DNA of 64,000 bases from Bacillus sp. DTU_2020_1000418_1_SI_GHA_SEK_038 (GTDB lineage: Bacteria > Bacillota > Bacilli > Bacillales > Cytobacillaceae), in NCBI RefSeq assembly GCF_032341175.1, contig NZ_CP135435.1, forward strand, positions 4,154,001-4,218,000, written 5' to 3'. Shown piece by piece: positions 8,829 to 17,540 of the stretch. The position numbers and the translations under genes are program-made. The notes beneath the pieces were generated by a model. It did not search any database and was not told where the DNA came from. It saw only the letters and a program-made list of their open reading frames with translations. The first letter of the stretch is position 1. Every line of letters starts with the position of its first letter.

Positions 8829-9251
8829 TTACTGTAAAGCAAACATGATTTCGGTTTCGCAGACAAGTTCTCCATCAACCGTGGCAATTCCTTTACCTTT
8901 GCCCATTGGCCCCTTAAACCGAGTCATCTCAACCTCAAGACGCAATTGGTCACCTGGCTTTACTTGTCTTTTAAAACGGCATTTATCAATTCCCGCAAAA
9001 AGAGCTAGACGTCCGCGATTTTCTTCTTTTTTCAGCATCGCAACAGCTCCCACCTGAGCAAGCGCCTCAATGATCAAAACGCCCGGCATAACCGGATAAT
9101 CAGGAAAATGCCCATTGAAAAACTCCTCATTCGCGGTTACGTTTTTAATTCCGATGGCCTTCTGTCCTTCCTCCACCTCAAGAATTCGATCTACAAGTAA
9201 AAAAGGGTAACGATGAGGAATGATTTCCTTAATTTGATTAATATCAAGCAT
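8829..9251 (-). CDS. fabZ: 3-hydroxyacyl-[acyl-carrier-protein] dehydratase FabZ
   Basis: The 140-residue hot-dog-fold enzyme dehydrates 3-hydroxyacyl-ACP to trans-2-enoyl-ACP in type II fatty acid elongation in the cytoplasm. The catalytic pair is visible as His48 in [12 protein letters not shown] and Glu62 in IIEALAQ. Length is normal for FabZ. The ATG lies about 9 nt after AGGAGG. In B. subtilis the orthologue (ywpB) has the same neighbours. It is its own transcription unit, with a terminator downstream and a repeat array upstream. Confidence 0.96.
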   Translation of the reverse strand: MLDINQIKEIIPHRYPFLLVDRILEVEEGQKAIGIKNVTANEEFFNGHFPDYPVMPGVLIIEALAQVGAVAMLKKEENRGRLALFAGIDKCRFKRQVKPGDQLRLEVEMTRFKGPMGKGKGIATVDGELVCETEIMFALQ

Positions 9252-9404
9252 AATTAGTACCTCCTCCTAATATTAGGTTATAGTTAATTGTACTAAAAAA
9301 AGTAGCATACGGGAAGTTTGAAAGGGAGGTTGGCGCCAAATTTCGGATTGTATCGGCTAATTCGATTTTGGTATTAGCTAAAATAACAGTTATCGGTCAA
9401 TTCT

Positions 9405-9526
9405 ACACTTTGTCAGCCAAATACGGTGTTTGTCAGCCAATTCCAGCACTTTATCAGCCAATTATGGCGTTTGTCAGCCAATTCAACCCATTTGTCAGCC
9501 AATTTTATGGTTTATCAGCCAATCCC
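9405..9526. repeat. Tandem array B1, family TGTCAGCCAA, about 20 bp period
   Basis: TCAGCCAA occurs at about 9413, 9433, 9453, 9473, 9495 and 9515, i.e. every 20-22 bp, with variable 10-12 nt between the words; degenerate copies (GTATTAGCTAA, ATCGGTCAA) extend upstream to about 9355. All copies are direct. It lies between the fabZ start and the terminator of the next minus-strand gene. Confidence 0.9.
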
Positions 9527-9547
9527 CAGTAAGCCCTCAACAAATCC

Positions 9548-9574
9548 AAAAAAAGAGGCCCATGGCCCCTTTTT
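9548..9574 (-). terminator. Terminator for the flhO-flhP-epuA-like unit
   Basis: AAAAAGAGGCC and GGCCCCTTTTT flank a CAT loop, giving a T-rich tail on the minus strand. It abuts the stop codon of the small membrane protein gene at 9573. Confidence 0.7.
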
Positions 9575-9845
9575 ACTCTCTTTCTACAAGGTCAACAATA
9601 TGCGTCCAGGTAGATTTTTGGAAAATATCTTTTGCATTGCCGCCGCCCATTACACCATATCCGAAAGCAGCTCCTGCTATACAGCTTATAAAAATTAAAA
9701 CAGCAACAATGATAATCCGCAGCCAAATCGGAATCATACGCACTCGAATACGGCGATTGCGTCTCTTTTCCGCCATGGTTGTGCGTTCTTTTTTTAATTG
9801 TTCACGTGATTTCGCTGCTTCTTGATTATTGTTGTTTACCGACAT
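9573..9845 (-). CDS. EpuA-type small membrane protein (often labelled RNA polymerase subunit beta)
   Basis: A 90-residue protein: a basic, Arg/Lys-rich N-terminal half, one transmembrane helix at about residues 38-62 (WLRIIIVAVLIFISCIAG), then an AFGYGVMGGGN segment and a short C-terminal tail. This matches the EpuA family (Pfam PF11772), found downstream of flagellar rod or fabZ genes in bacilli and frequently mis-named as an RNA polymerase beta subunit. Its role is unknown. It follows flhP by 13 bp and is probably in the same unit. Confidence 0.75.
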   Translation of the reverse strand: MSVNNNNQEAAKSREQLKKERTTMAEKRRNRRIRVRMIPIWLRIIIVAVLIFISCIAGAAFGYGVMGGGNAKDIFQKSTWTHIVDLVERE

Positions 9846-9858
9846 GTTAATTCCCCTT

Positions 9859-10701
9859 TTAACGAATTCCGTTGATGAGTCCCATCATTTGGTCAGCGAT
9901 GGAGACGGATCTGGACTGGAATTGATAAGAACGCTGAAGATTAATGAGCTCCGTCATCTCCTTGGACATATCCACATTTGACTGCTCCAAGGCGCTCTGC
10001 TGCATGGAAATTTGATTTCTTAAAGGACCATTAAGTTCCGTTAAAACATCTTCCACCGGCGTATTTAATTCCGCGATATTTTCCGGCAGACCTAGGAGAT
10101 TATCTCCTTTTTGCTCAAGAAATTGCGATTTCTTAATATGAACGACACCAAGATTAATCGCACTTGTACTGCCATCATTCATAGTAGCCAACAGTCGTCC
10201 TTGGTCCTGTAAAGCAAAGTCCTTCACATCGCTGCCAAACGTTATCGGATTATTATTTTCATCCAAAATCGGATAGCCATTGCTTGTGACAAGCATGTTT
10301 TCATTTGCTGATAATGGCGTTAAGTAAAAGGCACCATCCCTCGTATAGCGGACAGCCGAGCCATTCTCCCCCTGCTCGAGCACTTTAAAGTACTGGCCCT
10401 CTGCGGTGATCGCCATATCAAGCGATCGCTCCGTATTCTTCAAGCTGCCCTGGCTCCCTACGATTTGCGATTGAGCGAGCTTTGCCCCAACTCCTTGACG
10501 AATTCCGTTAGGTGTTAATCGATTGACCTCTAATTGAGGGATTGTCTGATTATTAAACTGCTGAAAAAGCAAATCGGTGAAATTTGCCTCTCTGCGCTTA
10601 TAGCCTGTTGTATCTATGTTTGCCATATTGTGACTGACAATATCCATTTGTTTTTGCAGCTGGGTTAATGTATTCTGCGCCGTAATCATCGTTCTGTTCA
10701 T
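9859..10701 (-). CDS. flhP: Flagellar basal-body rod/hook protein FlhP
   Basis: A 280-residue FlgF/FlgG-type protein. The N-terminal rod motif reads MDIVSHNMANIDTTGYKR and the C-terminal heptad region SNVDMSKEMTELINLQRSYQ assembles the axial coiled coil. In B. subtilis FlhO and FlhP are the distal/proximal rod proteins encoded after mbl, and this order is conserved here. It follows flhO by 46 bp, so the two are co-transcribed, probably from the SigD-like site at 11662-11686. Confidence 0.92.
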   Translation of the reverse strand: MNRTMITAQNTLTQLQKQMDIVSHNMANIDTTGYKRREANFTDLLFQQFNNQTIPQLEVNRLTPNGIRQGVGAKLAQSQIVGSQGSLKNTERSLDMAITAEGQYFKVLEQGENGSAVRYTRDGAFYLTPLSANENMLVTSNGYPILDENNNPITFGSDVKDFALQDQGRLLATMNDGSTSAINLGVVHIKKSQFLEQKGDNLLGLPENIAELNTPVEDVLTELNGPLRNQISMQQSALEQSNVDMSKEMTELINLQRSYQFQSRSVSIADQMMGLINGIR

Positions 10702-10747
10702 CGTTCATCCCCCTTTGCCGGAAAAATTTTATTAAACCTGAAAAAAA

Positions 10748-11569
10748 TTATCCGATACGCCCAATTTCATTCGCAGCCTTTTCCATACTCCTGTCATAGG
10801 CTTGGAGCACCTTCTGATTCGCCTCAAACGATCTGTAGGCAGATAGCATTTCTGTCATCGTTCTCCCTACATCCACATTAGAACGCTCCACAAACCCTTG
10901 CTGAAGCTTAAATTGGGCTCCTGCGGCATTATAAGCATTAGCTAGCGGGTTGCCGTCCTCTGTCCGAAATAACCCGTCTCCTTGCTTCATAAGGCGGTTT
11001 GCATCCTCAGCGAAGGCGATTCCAAGTCTGGCTGTTTCCCCGCCTTCTCCAGTTAACATACCATTCTCATTTAGCGTAAAACGATCGCTCGCCAGCTGAA
11101 TTCGATTCCCCGCTTCATCTAATACAAAATGGCCACTCGCAGTCGTTAAAAAGCCTTGTCCATCCACAGTAAAATTCCCGTTTCTCGTATATTGCTGTTC
11201 CCCATTTGGACCCGCCACTGTAAAAAAAACACTGCCGTTAGCTGGCATAGACACATCGATTAACGCGATGTCCGTTTTAATGCCTGTTTCTTTTAAATCG
11301 CCCTGCAAAAATGCCGGCATTGTTTCCTGCATATAAACCCCAGTATTCAAAGCGCCAATTCTCCGGTTGAACGGCAGACGGAGCCCATTTTCCGTTGGGA
11401 TCACTTCCTGATCAAATCGCTGCAGCAGCATTTCCGGAAATGCACGCAAGGCTGATTGATCCGCCTTAAAGCCCGGTGTATTCGCATTCGCCATATTATT
11501 CGTCAACATTTCTGTCCTTTTCTGCTGCGCCACCATCCCGGAGGCTACCGTATAAAACCCTCTGAACAT
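10748..11569 (-). CDS. flhO: Flagellar basal-body rod/hook protein FlhO
   Basis: A 273-residue paralogue of FlhP with the same plan: N-terminal LTNNMANANTPGFKAD and C-terminal FVERSNVDVGRTMTEMLSAY. It forms part of the periplasm-equivalent rod that crosses the cell wall. The ATG has a GTGA-type site just upstream. It is the first gene of the flagellar pair; the 5' region carries a perfect SigD -10 element. Confidence 0.92.
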   Translation of the reverse strand: MFRGFYTVASGMVAQQKRTEMLTNNMANANTPGFKADQSALRAFPEMLLQRFDQEVIPTENGLRLPFNRRIGALNTGVYMQETMPAFLQGDLKETGIKTDIALIDVSMPANGSVFFTVAGPNGEQQYTRNGNFTVDGQGFLTTASGHFVLDEAGNRIQLASDRFTLNENGMLTGEGGETARLGIAFAEDANRLMKQGDGLFRTEDGNPLANAYNAAGAQFKLQQGFVERSNVDVGRTMTEMLSAYRSFEANQKVLQAYDRSMEKAANEIGRIG

Positions 11570-11661
11570 AAGTTCACCTCATTAGAAAACTTTGAAAAAT
11601 ATGTATAAGCATCCCGTTTTGGAACGGGATGGATTTTTAAACGTCAACTCTATTATAGAAA

Positions 11662-11686
11662 ATATCGGCAAAATAAAACATTTTTA
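11662..11686 (-). promoter_or_regulatory. Candidate SigD promoter of flhO-flhP
   Basis: The minus strand reads TAAA (11686-11683), 13 nt, then GCCGATAT (11669-11662), an exact match to the SigD -10 consensus. The 13-nt spacer is shorter than the usual 14-16 nt. SigD control of flhOP is known in B. subtilis. It lies 93 bp upstream of the flhO ATG. Confidence 0.65.
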
Positions 11687-11826
11687 AATAGCCATTTTTT
11701 GCAGACATTCTTATTTTACCATTTTCTATAGCTGCTTACAGAATTATTTTTAGGAAAGGCTATATTAGCGATTTTGTTTATTCCTAGAGGCATTATGTTC
11801 ACTAACAATATTAAGCCTTAAAAGAA

Positions 11827-11869
11827 ATAAAAAACCGAGTATAAAACCTTGATGATTTCATACTCGGTT
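11827..11869 (-). terminator. Terminator for mbl
   Basis: ACCGAGTAT and ATACTCGGT form a perfect 9-bp stem with a long loop, followed on the minus strand by TTTTTTATTTC. It separates mbl from flhO. Confidence 0.85.
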
Positions 11870-11890
11870 ATTTTTCAAGTTGAATGCAAA

Positions 11891-12892
11891 TTATCCAAGC
11901 TTACGTTTTGGAAGCTTGTCAATATTATCAAGCATAATGCCTGTTCCAATCGCTACGCAATCCATTGGGTTTTCCGCTATCAGGACAGGCACTTTCAATT
12001 CTTCTGCAAGAAGAGTGTCAATGCCGTGGAGAAGAGCGCCCCCACCCGTAAGAATAACGCCGCGATCGATAATGTCAGCAGATAGTTCTGGTGGCGTACG
12101 TTCAAGCACACTCTTTGCCGCCTGTACGATGACCGCAACAGATTCCCTTAAAGCACGTTCAATTTCATCTGAACGGACTGTGATCGTTCTTGGAAGGCCA
12201 GAAACCATATCGCGCCCGCGAATATCCAATTCCTCACTCTTCGATCCCGGGAATACAGTTCCTATGCTTGTTTTAATATTCTCAGCGGTTCTTTCTCCGA
12301 TTAATAGCTTGTACTCACGCTTAATGTATTGCAGAATCTCACTGTCAAAGGCATCTCCAGCCATTTTAATCGAAGAAGAGGTTACGATGTCACCCATCGA
12401 TAAAACCGCGACATCTGTCGTTCCTCCACCAATGTCAACAACCATGTTTCCGCTTGGCTGGAAAATATCCATACCGGCGCCAATCGCTGCTACTTTCGGC
12501 TCTTCCTCTAAATAAATCTTCTTGCCGCCGCTCTTTTCTGCCGCTTCTTTGATCGCCTTCTGCTCCACACTTGTAATGTTCGTTGGGCAGCAAATTAAAA
12601 TCCGCGGCTTCGATAAAAAGCCTTTTACATTCAGTTTGTTAATAAAATGCTTCAGCATCGCTTCTGTTACATCGAAATCAGCAATGACTCCATCTCTCAG
12701 CGGGCGAATAGCAGCAATATTGCCAGGTGTCCGTCCGACCATTCTGCGGGCTTCCTCTCCCACAGCCAAAACCTTATTCGTATTTCGATCAATTGCCACC
12801 ACAGACGGTTCATTCAAAACAATTCCGCGGCCTTTCACGTGAATCAGCACGTTAGCCGTTCCTAAGTCGATTCCAATATCCCTTGCAAACAT
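11891..12892 (-). CDS. mbl: MreB-like cell-shape protein Mbl
   Basis: A 333-residue bacterial actin. Phosphate-binding and adenosine motifs are visible: IGIDLGTANVLIH near residue 7, VDIGGGTTDVAV near 160 and GVILTGGGALLHG near 288. Mbl forms membrane-bound filaments that guide lateral wall synthesis. The length matches B. subtilis Mbl (333) and the position between spoIIID and flhO identifies it as Mbl rather than MreB or MreBH. AAGGAGG lies 12 nt before the ATG. Confidence 0.95.
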   Translation of the reverse strand: MFARDIGIDLGTANVLIHVKGRGIVLNEPSVVAIDRNTNKVLAVGEEARRMVGRTPGNIAAIRPLRDGVIADFDVTEAMLKHFINKLNVKGFLSKPRILICCPTNITSVEQKAIKEAAEKSGGKKIYLEEEPKVAAIGAGMDIFQPSGNMVVDIGGGTTDVAVLSMGDIVTSSSIKMAGDAFDSEILQYIKREYKLLIGERTAENIKTSIGTVFPGSKSEELDIRGRDMVSGLPRTITVRSDEIERALRESVAVIVQAAKSVLERTPPELSADIIDRGVILTGGGALLHGIDTLLAEELKVPVLIAENPMDCVAIGTGIMLDNIDKLPKRKLG

Positions 12893-13199
12893 TCTATCAT
12901 CTTTCCTCCTTGACTACTGGCCTGCATTGTCCGCCACCTGCTCATGGACATAATTAAGCACCAGGCAGGACAGCCCAGCACACCCCTTATGTATTTAGCT
13001 ATATCAAGCGAACCTCGCTATGTTTTCATTTTTTTCAACTTATGCTCCACTGAAAATGAAGCACTCCACTTACCTTCACTCACCTAGTTGTAGACATTTT
13101 TGATTATACGAATCAAGTTCTATCCTAATTCTATATTCTACCACACTCAAGGCGAATTAAATAATTTTTTGTCAGAATATGAGAGGGTTTTTGAAGAAT

Positions 13200-13525
13200 T
13201 TTGTCGGAACGGGACAGGGACAATTCCAAATGGGTTTTTTATAAAAAAAACCGCCTAATTGATTAGGGTTTATGGGGGATCGTTGTAAATAGCATACTGA
13301 TGTATCGCTGAGCATTAAACTCGCAAAATCAAGGAATTTGGCGGACACTGGTTCCGTTATATGTGACATAATGAGGTAAATTCTTATGTATGCGGACTCA
13401 GATTCCCTTATTTGTAAAAAAGGCATGATTTTCTTGTGTTTTTTCTTAAATAGCGCACCGGGAGTCCGCTTAGCCCTTAATTTTGGCGCTTTTTATTAAA
13501 ATAAGGGATTCATTGTCCGCTTATA
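13200..13525. repeat. Tandem/inverted array F1, family GCGGAC/GTCCGC, 51 bp period
   Basis: GCGGAC occurs at 13341 and 13392 and its complement GTCCGC at 13464 and 13515; both pairs are spaced 51 bp. So two units face one way and two the other, with A/T-rich text between. The gap from the mbl start to the spoIIID terminator (12893-13624) otherwise shows no gene; an 84-codon frame at 13172-13426 has no ribosome binding site and lies over the repeats. Confidence 0.75.
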
Positions 13526-13624
13526 GCAAGCTCAGTACAATCGCAGGTTAATTTGATAAGTCTGTTTCATGCAAAGCGATAATACTGACCGTTTGTTTGT
13601 TTTTTTCTTCTCATTACCGCCACT

Positions 13625-13657
13625 AAAAAACAACCAGCTATTTAAATGGCTGATTGC
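13625..13657 (-). terminator. Terminator for spoIIID
   Basis: CAACCAGCTATTT and AAATGGCTGATTG form a stem that is followed by T runs on both strands (TTTTTTAG on the minus strand). Confidence 0.75.
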
Positions 13658-13764
13658 TTTTTTTAAAGATTTTATTGGTCTTTAGAGCCCTTGGCTGCTT
13701 CATGCTGATGAATTTTTAAATCTCTTTATGTTATATCAATCTTTAAATCCAAATGATTCTTTTT

Positions 13765-14037
13765 TTATTTTATTACCTCCCCTTCAACTTCTTCTTTCTT
13801 ATATTTCATTTTTGTGGCTTCTCCCCCGCGTAAATGTCGGATTGATTTATGGTAATCTAGAATTTCCTTCACTTCATTCGCCAGTTCAGGGTTAATCTCA
13901 GGAAGTCTTTCTGTTAAGTCTTTATGGACTGTACTTTTGGATACGCCAAACTCCTTCGCGATAACGCGAACTGTTTTTCTCGTCTCCACGATATACTTTC
14001 CAATCTTGATAGTTCTCTCTTTGATGTAATCGTGCAC
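13765..14037 (-). CDS. spoIIID: Mother-cell sporulation regulator SpoIIID
   Basis: A 90-residue DNA-binding protein with a helix-turn-helix at about residues 22-42 (VRVIAKEFGVSKSTVHKDL) and a basic C-terminal stretch. SpoIIID acts in the mother cell after SigE to repress and activate many genes, including sigK. The start is a GTG (14037), as in B. subtilis, with GGGAGGG 8 nt upstream. The gene order spoIIID-mbl is the conserved one. It has its own terminator. Confidence 0.97.
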   Translation of the reverse strand: MHDYIKERTIKIGKYIVETRKTVRVIAKEFGVSKSTVHKDLTERLPEINPELANEVKEILDYHKSIRHLRGGEATKMKYKKEEVEGEVIK

Positions 14038-14572
14038 ACCACTCGCCCTCCCTAAATTGGATGTGAGAAGTGCGAAATGAGACTCGCTTTTCGCTCTGAT
14101 CTATACTCTGTTCCGCATGGCGGCAATGTTTGAATAATTCTCCATACGGCAGAAAGCGTTTACTTTCTGAGCTTGCGGTGAATAAACATGTCCTAAGGCA
14201 CATTCAATACTATCTGCAAAACGACTCCTCACCTCAACCACTCTCTTTGTCAGGTTTGTAACAGTCTATTAGCTTGGTTGCTGATATATGCACGAAAAAC
14301 ACATTAGGGACAAGGTATCGCTAAAGTTTTTTGAAGATTTAGTATTATTAGCCGAATTTTACCTGAAATATTGTTTTTTTAGTAAAGGGGCTGCGAGGTA
14401 TTGAAGGAAAAGTTATTTTTAAAAAGTCAGAATGAAATGCAGTTTTCGTAAAACCAGACATTCCTCAAAAGAAGTGACTTTTTGTAGGAAAATGAGTTTT
14501 TACCGGCTATTTCCCGAGAAATTGTCGATTGGGGAAATTTCCTGTCGGTGAATAGTCAGCGGTCATTCACGC
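14038..14572. other. 535-bp intergenic gap, no gene seen
   Basis: Upstream of spoIIID and downstream of spoIIQ. No open frame with a ribosome binding site, no clear tandem repeat and no RNA gene is visible. The spoIIID promoter must lie here, but I could not place a SigE consensus with confidence. Confidence 0.6.
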
Positions 14573-14600
14573 CAAAAAGCCCGCCGAATCGGCAGGCTTT
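14573..14600 (-). terminator. Terminator for spoIIQ
   Basis: AAGCCCGCCG and CGGCAGGCTT form a GC-rich hairpin followed on the minus strand by TTTTTGG, 9 nt beyond the stop codon. Confidence 0.85.
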
Positions 14601-14608
14601 GGCTTATA

Positions 14609-15466
14609 TTATGCGTTTGAAGATTTCTTAGAATCTTGTTCTGTTTCGTTATTCGTGTCTTCTTCGGAATCTTTCTCTTCATCGCTTGTATCTTGGTCTG
14701 TATCTTCCTCAGAGGCTTTTTCATCTACTGCATCTTGATCATCAGATGCTTTCGTTCCATCTTCCTCACTAAGCTCCTGTAATGTGCTTAATGGCTTTTG
14801 GAAGTAATCATGCGGGTTAAGAGCAACGTTATCCTTGCGAATTTCGAAGTGTACATGGACACCTGCTTCCGCATCAAACATGCTTTCACCAGCTTTTGCA
14901 ATCACTTGGCCTTGCTTAACCTGATCGCCAACCTCGACACTGATCTCTTTAACAGATTGATACTGTGTTACAATTCCTTTGTCATGTTCAATTTCAATGA
15001 CATTTCCCAACAGCACATCTTCTTCAACCTTCGTAACCGTTCCACTTAATGATGCAACAACATCAAATGTCTCGCCGTCCTTCATCCCAATATTGATACC
15101 TGTGTTTTGGTGATATTGGTTTTGGTAAAGGACAAGTGCGGCTTCCTGTTCTTCCGCTTTTGCACCTGCGTCATAGAAATGTCTTTGAATGACTGCTGCA
15201 TCGGCATCTTTTACAGGCATCAGAATGTTTTCCATAGATCGGTTTACTTCGATTGCTGGTTCATCAAACTTTTTCCCCGGTACATCTGTAGCGGTGTTAT
15301 CCACGCTATCTGGATTCGCTGTATTATTTGCGTTTTGGTACCAAAGAACCCCGGTTAGAATGATTGCTGCTGCTGCAATGTAGATCGCTGGGAATGCCCA
15401 ACGCTTCTTTAAAAAGCGCTTAAAGCTGGAATTTTGAGAAGATCGTTTCTTTTCTTCCTCTCTCAT
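14609..15466 (-). CDS. spoIIQ: Stage II sporulation protein Q (degenerate LytM/M23)
   Basis: A 285-residue bitopic protein: short cytoplasmic N-terminus, one transmembrane helix at about 26-43, extracytoplasmic LytM/M23 fold at about 115-215, and an acidic Glu/Asp/Ser tail. SpoIIQ is made in the forespore and binds SpoIIIAH across the septum to build the feeding-tube channel. The HVHFEI zinc-ligand half is kept, but the usual H-x3-D of M23 enzymes reads NTGIN, so both ligands are Asn and the domain should be catalytically dead. Length and the MREEEKK start match B. subtilis SpoIIQ (283 aa). Confidence 0.95.
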   Translation of the reverse strand: MREEEKKRSSQNSSFKRFLKKRWAFPAIYIAAAAIILTGVLWYQNANNTANPDSVDNTATDVPGKKFDEPAIEVNRSMENILMPVKDADAAVIQRHFYDAGAKAEEQEAALVLYQNQYHQNTGINIGMKDGETFDVVASLSGTVTKVEEDVLLGNVIEIEHDKGIVTQYQSVKEISVEVGDQVKQGQVIAKAGESMFDAEAGVHVHFEIRKDNVALNPHDYFQKPLSTLQELSEEDGTKASDDQDAVDEKASEEDTDQDTSDEEKDSEEDTNNETEQDSKKSSNA

Positions 15467-15621
15467 TTATCATCACCTCAGCAATCATTCTGAACAGATT
15501 AGAAGAATTATATACATCCCCGCAAAAATATTTTTTTGGATTATTTTTCGACAAAGTCAGAGAAATTATTCATTTTTTAAAAATAAATTTTTATTGGGAT
15601 AAAATGCGCTCTTTTGGGCAT

Positions 15622-15651
15622 AAAAAAAGAGCTGCCCTGGTATCGGCAACT
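15622..15651 (-). terminator. Terminator downstream of spoIID
   Basis: AGCTGCC and GGCAACT form a 7-bp stem (one G-T pair) followed on the minus strand by TCTTTTTTTAT. It lies 114 bp after the spoIID stop, beyond the GGTGCC dyads. Confidence 0.7.
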
Positions 15652-15690
15652 TGGTTTTTCCAAGTGAATGTCCTCTCCAAAAACACAAAC

Positions 15691-15763
15691 TGTCCTTTTA
15701 AGGTGCCAGGCACCCCAAAAGGACAAATCACTTAAAATGTCTTTTTACAGTGCCTGGCACCAT
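15691..15763. repeat. Paired GGTGCCAGGCACC palindromes with flanking inverted repeats
   Basis: GGTGCCAGGCACC at 15702-15714 is a self-complementary 13-mer; a second copy (GTGCCTGGCACC) is at 15750-15761. The first is enclosed by TGTCCTTTT (15691-15699) and AAAAGGACA (15717-15725), giving a larger cruciform. It sits directly after the spoIID stop codon. I recall similar GTGCCTGGCACC intergenic elements in other bacilli, with no settled function. Confidence 0.8.
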
Positions 15764-15764
15764 T

Positions 15765-16796
15765 TTATTTTCTGGCTAAGACCTTTGTAAGGTAGTTTTC
15801 ACTGTTTGTGATTTCTACGCCCTTATAATAGTAGGAGATGATGTCTTTGTAGGTTTTGCCTTCTGAGGCCATCCCATTTGCCCCGTATTGGCTCATGCCA
15901 ACACCATGGCCATAACCCCTTGTGTCAATGACAATCTTGTTACCCTGACGCTTCCACGTGAAGTCTGTTGACTTCAGTCCGAGCTTTTCTCGAATGACCT
16001 TTCCAGTAAGGACCTTGCCATTGATTTCAACCTCGCCTACACGCTTGCCGGCAGTTCTTTCTGTTATAGTGCCAATCGTGTTATCGGAAGGAAGCTTAAC
16101 CCCTAATCGGTTCTCGAATTCAGAAATCGTAAAGATTTTTTGGTCACTGAACTCTGGCGATTTTATATCCCATGGACTTTCAACGCTTTTTAAATAAGGA
16201 ACGGCATTTAACCAAATCGCCTCAGAATTCTCTGTATGCCCATTGCTTGTTGAAAAAAAGCTGGCGTCAATTGGGGATCCTTCATATACGATAATTTGCC
16301 CGCTCGTTTCCTTGACGGCTTCTGTGATTTTTTCAATGGCCCACTTGTAATCCGCTCCAAAAGTTTTTCTTATCTCATCCATATCCTTATAAACCTGATG
16401 CTCTACTGTGTCCGTGACAAGCGCTCCACCAGGCAGCTCTGACTTATTTTCACGAATCATTTGATTTACAATATACGTTCTTGCAGCTAAGGCTTGAGCC
16501 TTTAACGCCTCTTTTTCAAAAGCTCTTGGCATTTCCGATGCTACTACACCGACAACATAATCCTCTAGCGGAAGCGTATCGACCTGCTTGGTTTTCATTC
16601 GAAATACAGCTACTTCAACAGCTGGCTCATTAGATGTTTCCGCTGTAGGCTTCGTGTCGTCCTCCTGTTTTAACCGCTCCCCTAGCTTTCCTGTCACCCG
16701 ATCGTCTTTAAAAGGGAGGACTAATAAAGAAGGAATAAGTAGAGTAATGAAAACAAGCAGTGCTCCTAGTACGATGAAAGGTTTAAATTTTGTCAT
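15765..16796 (-). CDS. spoIID: Stage II sporulation protein D (lytic transglycosylase)
   Basis: A 343-residue protein with an N-terminal membrane anchor (about residues 8-28) and an extracytoplasmic SpoIID domain. SpoIID cleaves glycan strands between MurNAc and GlcNAc during engulfment, together with SpoIIP and SpoIIM. The catalytic glutamate is visible as Glu88 in ASEMP, the same number as in B. subtilis, and the zinc/ligand motif SNGHTEN and the C-terminal GYGHGVGMSQYGANGMA are intact. It lies next to murAA, as in B. subtilis. Confidence 0.96.
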   Translation of the reverse strand: MTKFKPFIVLGALLVFITLLIPSLLVLPFKDDRVTGKLGERLKQEDDTKPTAETSNEPAVEVAVFRMKTKQVDTLPLEDYVVGVVASEMPRAFEKEALKAQALAARTYIVNQMIRENKSELPGGALVTDTVEHQVYKDMDEIRKTFGADYKWAIEKITEAVKETSGQIIVYEGSPIDASFFSTSNGHTENSEAIWLNAVPYLKSVESPWDIKSPEFSDQKIFTISEFENRLGVKLPSDNTIGTITERTAGKRVGEVEINGKVLTGKVIREKLGLKSTDFTWKRQGNKIVIDTRGYGHGVGMSQYGANGMASEGKTYKDIISYYYKGVEITNSENYLTKVLARK

Positions 16797-17002
16797 GACT
16801 ATGCCTCCATAATAATGTTATCTGAGACCTCTTTGAAGTCTGTCTCTTCTCATTCTTATGGTTGTGGACAGGCTATTATGACAAGAATTTTGTGCTGGAA
16901 TGTTTAAAGGTGGAAGGCTCTTTAGGGATTCAATGGGGTAATTATTATATGAGGAAGTTAAGTACAACTTGTTTCTAATTTTTCTAGGTTTCATCAGGAT
17001 TT

Positions 17003-17425
17003 GGGAAGCAAATCACCCTTTGTTTCCACTTTTCCAAAATTCCATCAAAATCTGGGAAGCAAATCTCCCTTTGTTTCCACTTTTCTAAAGTTTCATCAAT
17101 ATTTGGGAAGCAAATCACCCTTTGTTTCCGCTTTTCTAAAGTTTCATCAATATTTGGGAAGCAAATCAACCTTTGTTTCCACTTTTCTAAAGTTTCATCA
17201 ATATTTGGGAAGCAAATCACCCTTTGTTTCCACTTTTCTAAAGTTTCATCAATATTTGGGAAGCAAATCACCCTTTGTTTCCACTTTTCCAAAAATCCAT
17301 CAAAATCTGGGAAGCAAATCTCCCTTTGTTTCCACTTTTCTAAAGTTTCATCAATATTTGGGAAACAAATCACCTTTCGCTTCCTTTTTTCCAAGCTTTC
17401 ATCAAAATTCGGGAAACTTCACGCC
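17003..17425. repeat. Tandem array A2, family GGGAAGC...GTTTCC, exact 51 bp period
   Basis: Nine units begin with GGGAA at 17003, 17054, 17105, 17156, 17207, 17258, 17309, 17360 and 17411: eight consecutive steps of exactly 51 bp. Units share GGGAAGCAAATCACCC and TTTGTTTCC, with the inverted pair GGAAGC/GTTTCC. Because 51 is divisible by 3, both strands stay open through the array, producing 17-residue peptide repeats that I regard as artefacts. It is related to array A1 at 5.3 kb and sits between spoIID and the murAA terminator. Confidence 0.92.
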
Positions 17426-17431
17426 CAAAAA

Positions 17432-17483
17432 AGAAAAAACGCAACCCCCAGTCGTCAGAGGTCTGACGAACGGATTCTGCGTT
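17432..17483 (-). terminator. Terminator for murAA
   Basis: Nested stems AACGCA/TGCGTT and CGTCAG/CTGACG form a long hairpin followed on the minus strand by TTTTTTCTTTTTT. It starts 58 nt beyond the murAA stop. Confidence 0.85.
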
Positions 17484-17540
17484 TCATCTCAAAATTCGTT
17501 TTACCAAGCAAAATCACTCACAAAAAGAGATTTTGCAAAA

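Noticed and set aside
13172..13426. 84-codon minus-strand frame upstream of mbl
   Set aside because: Lies over array F1, has no ribosome binding site and no recognisable product.
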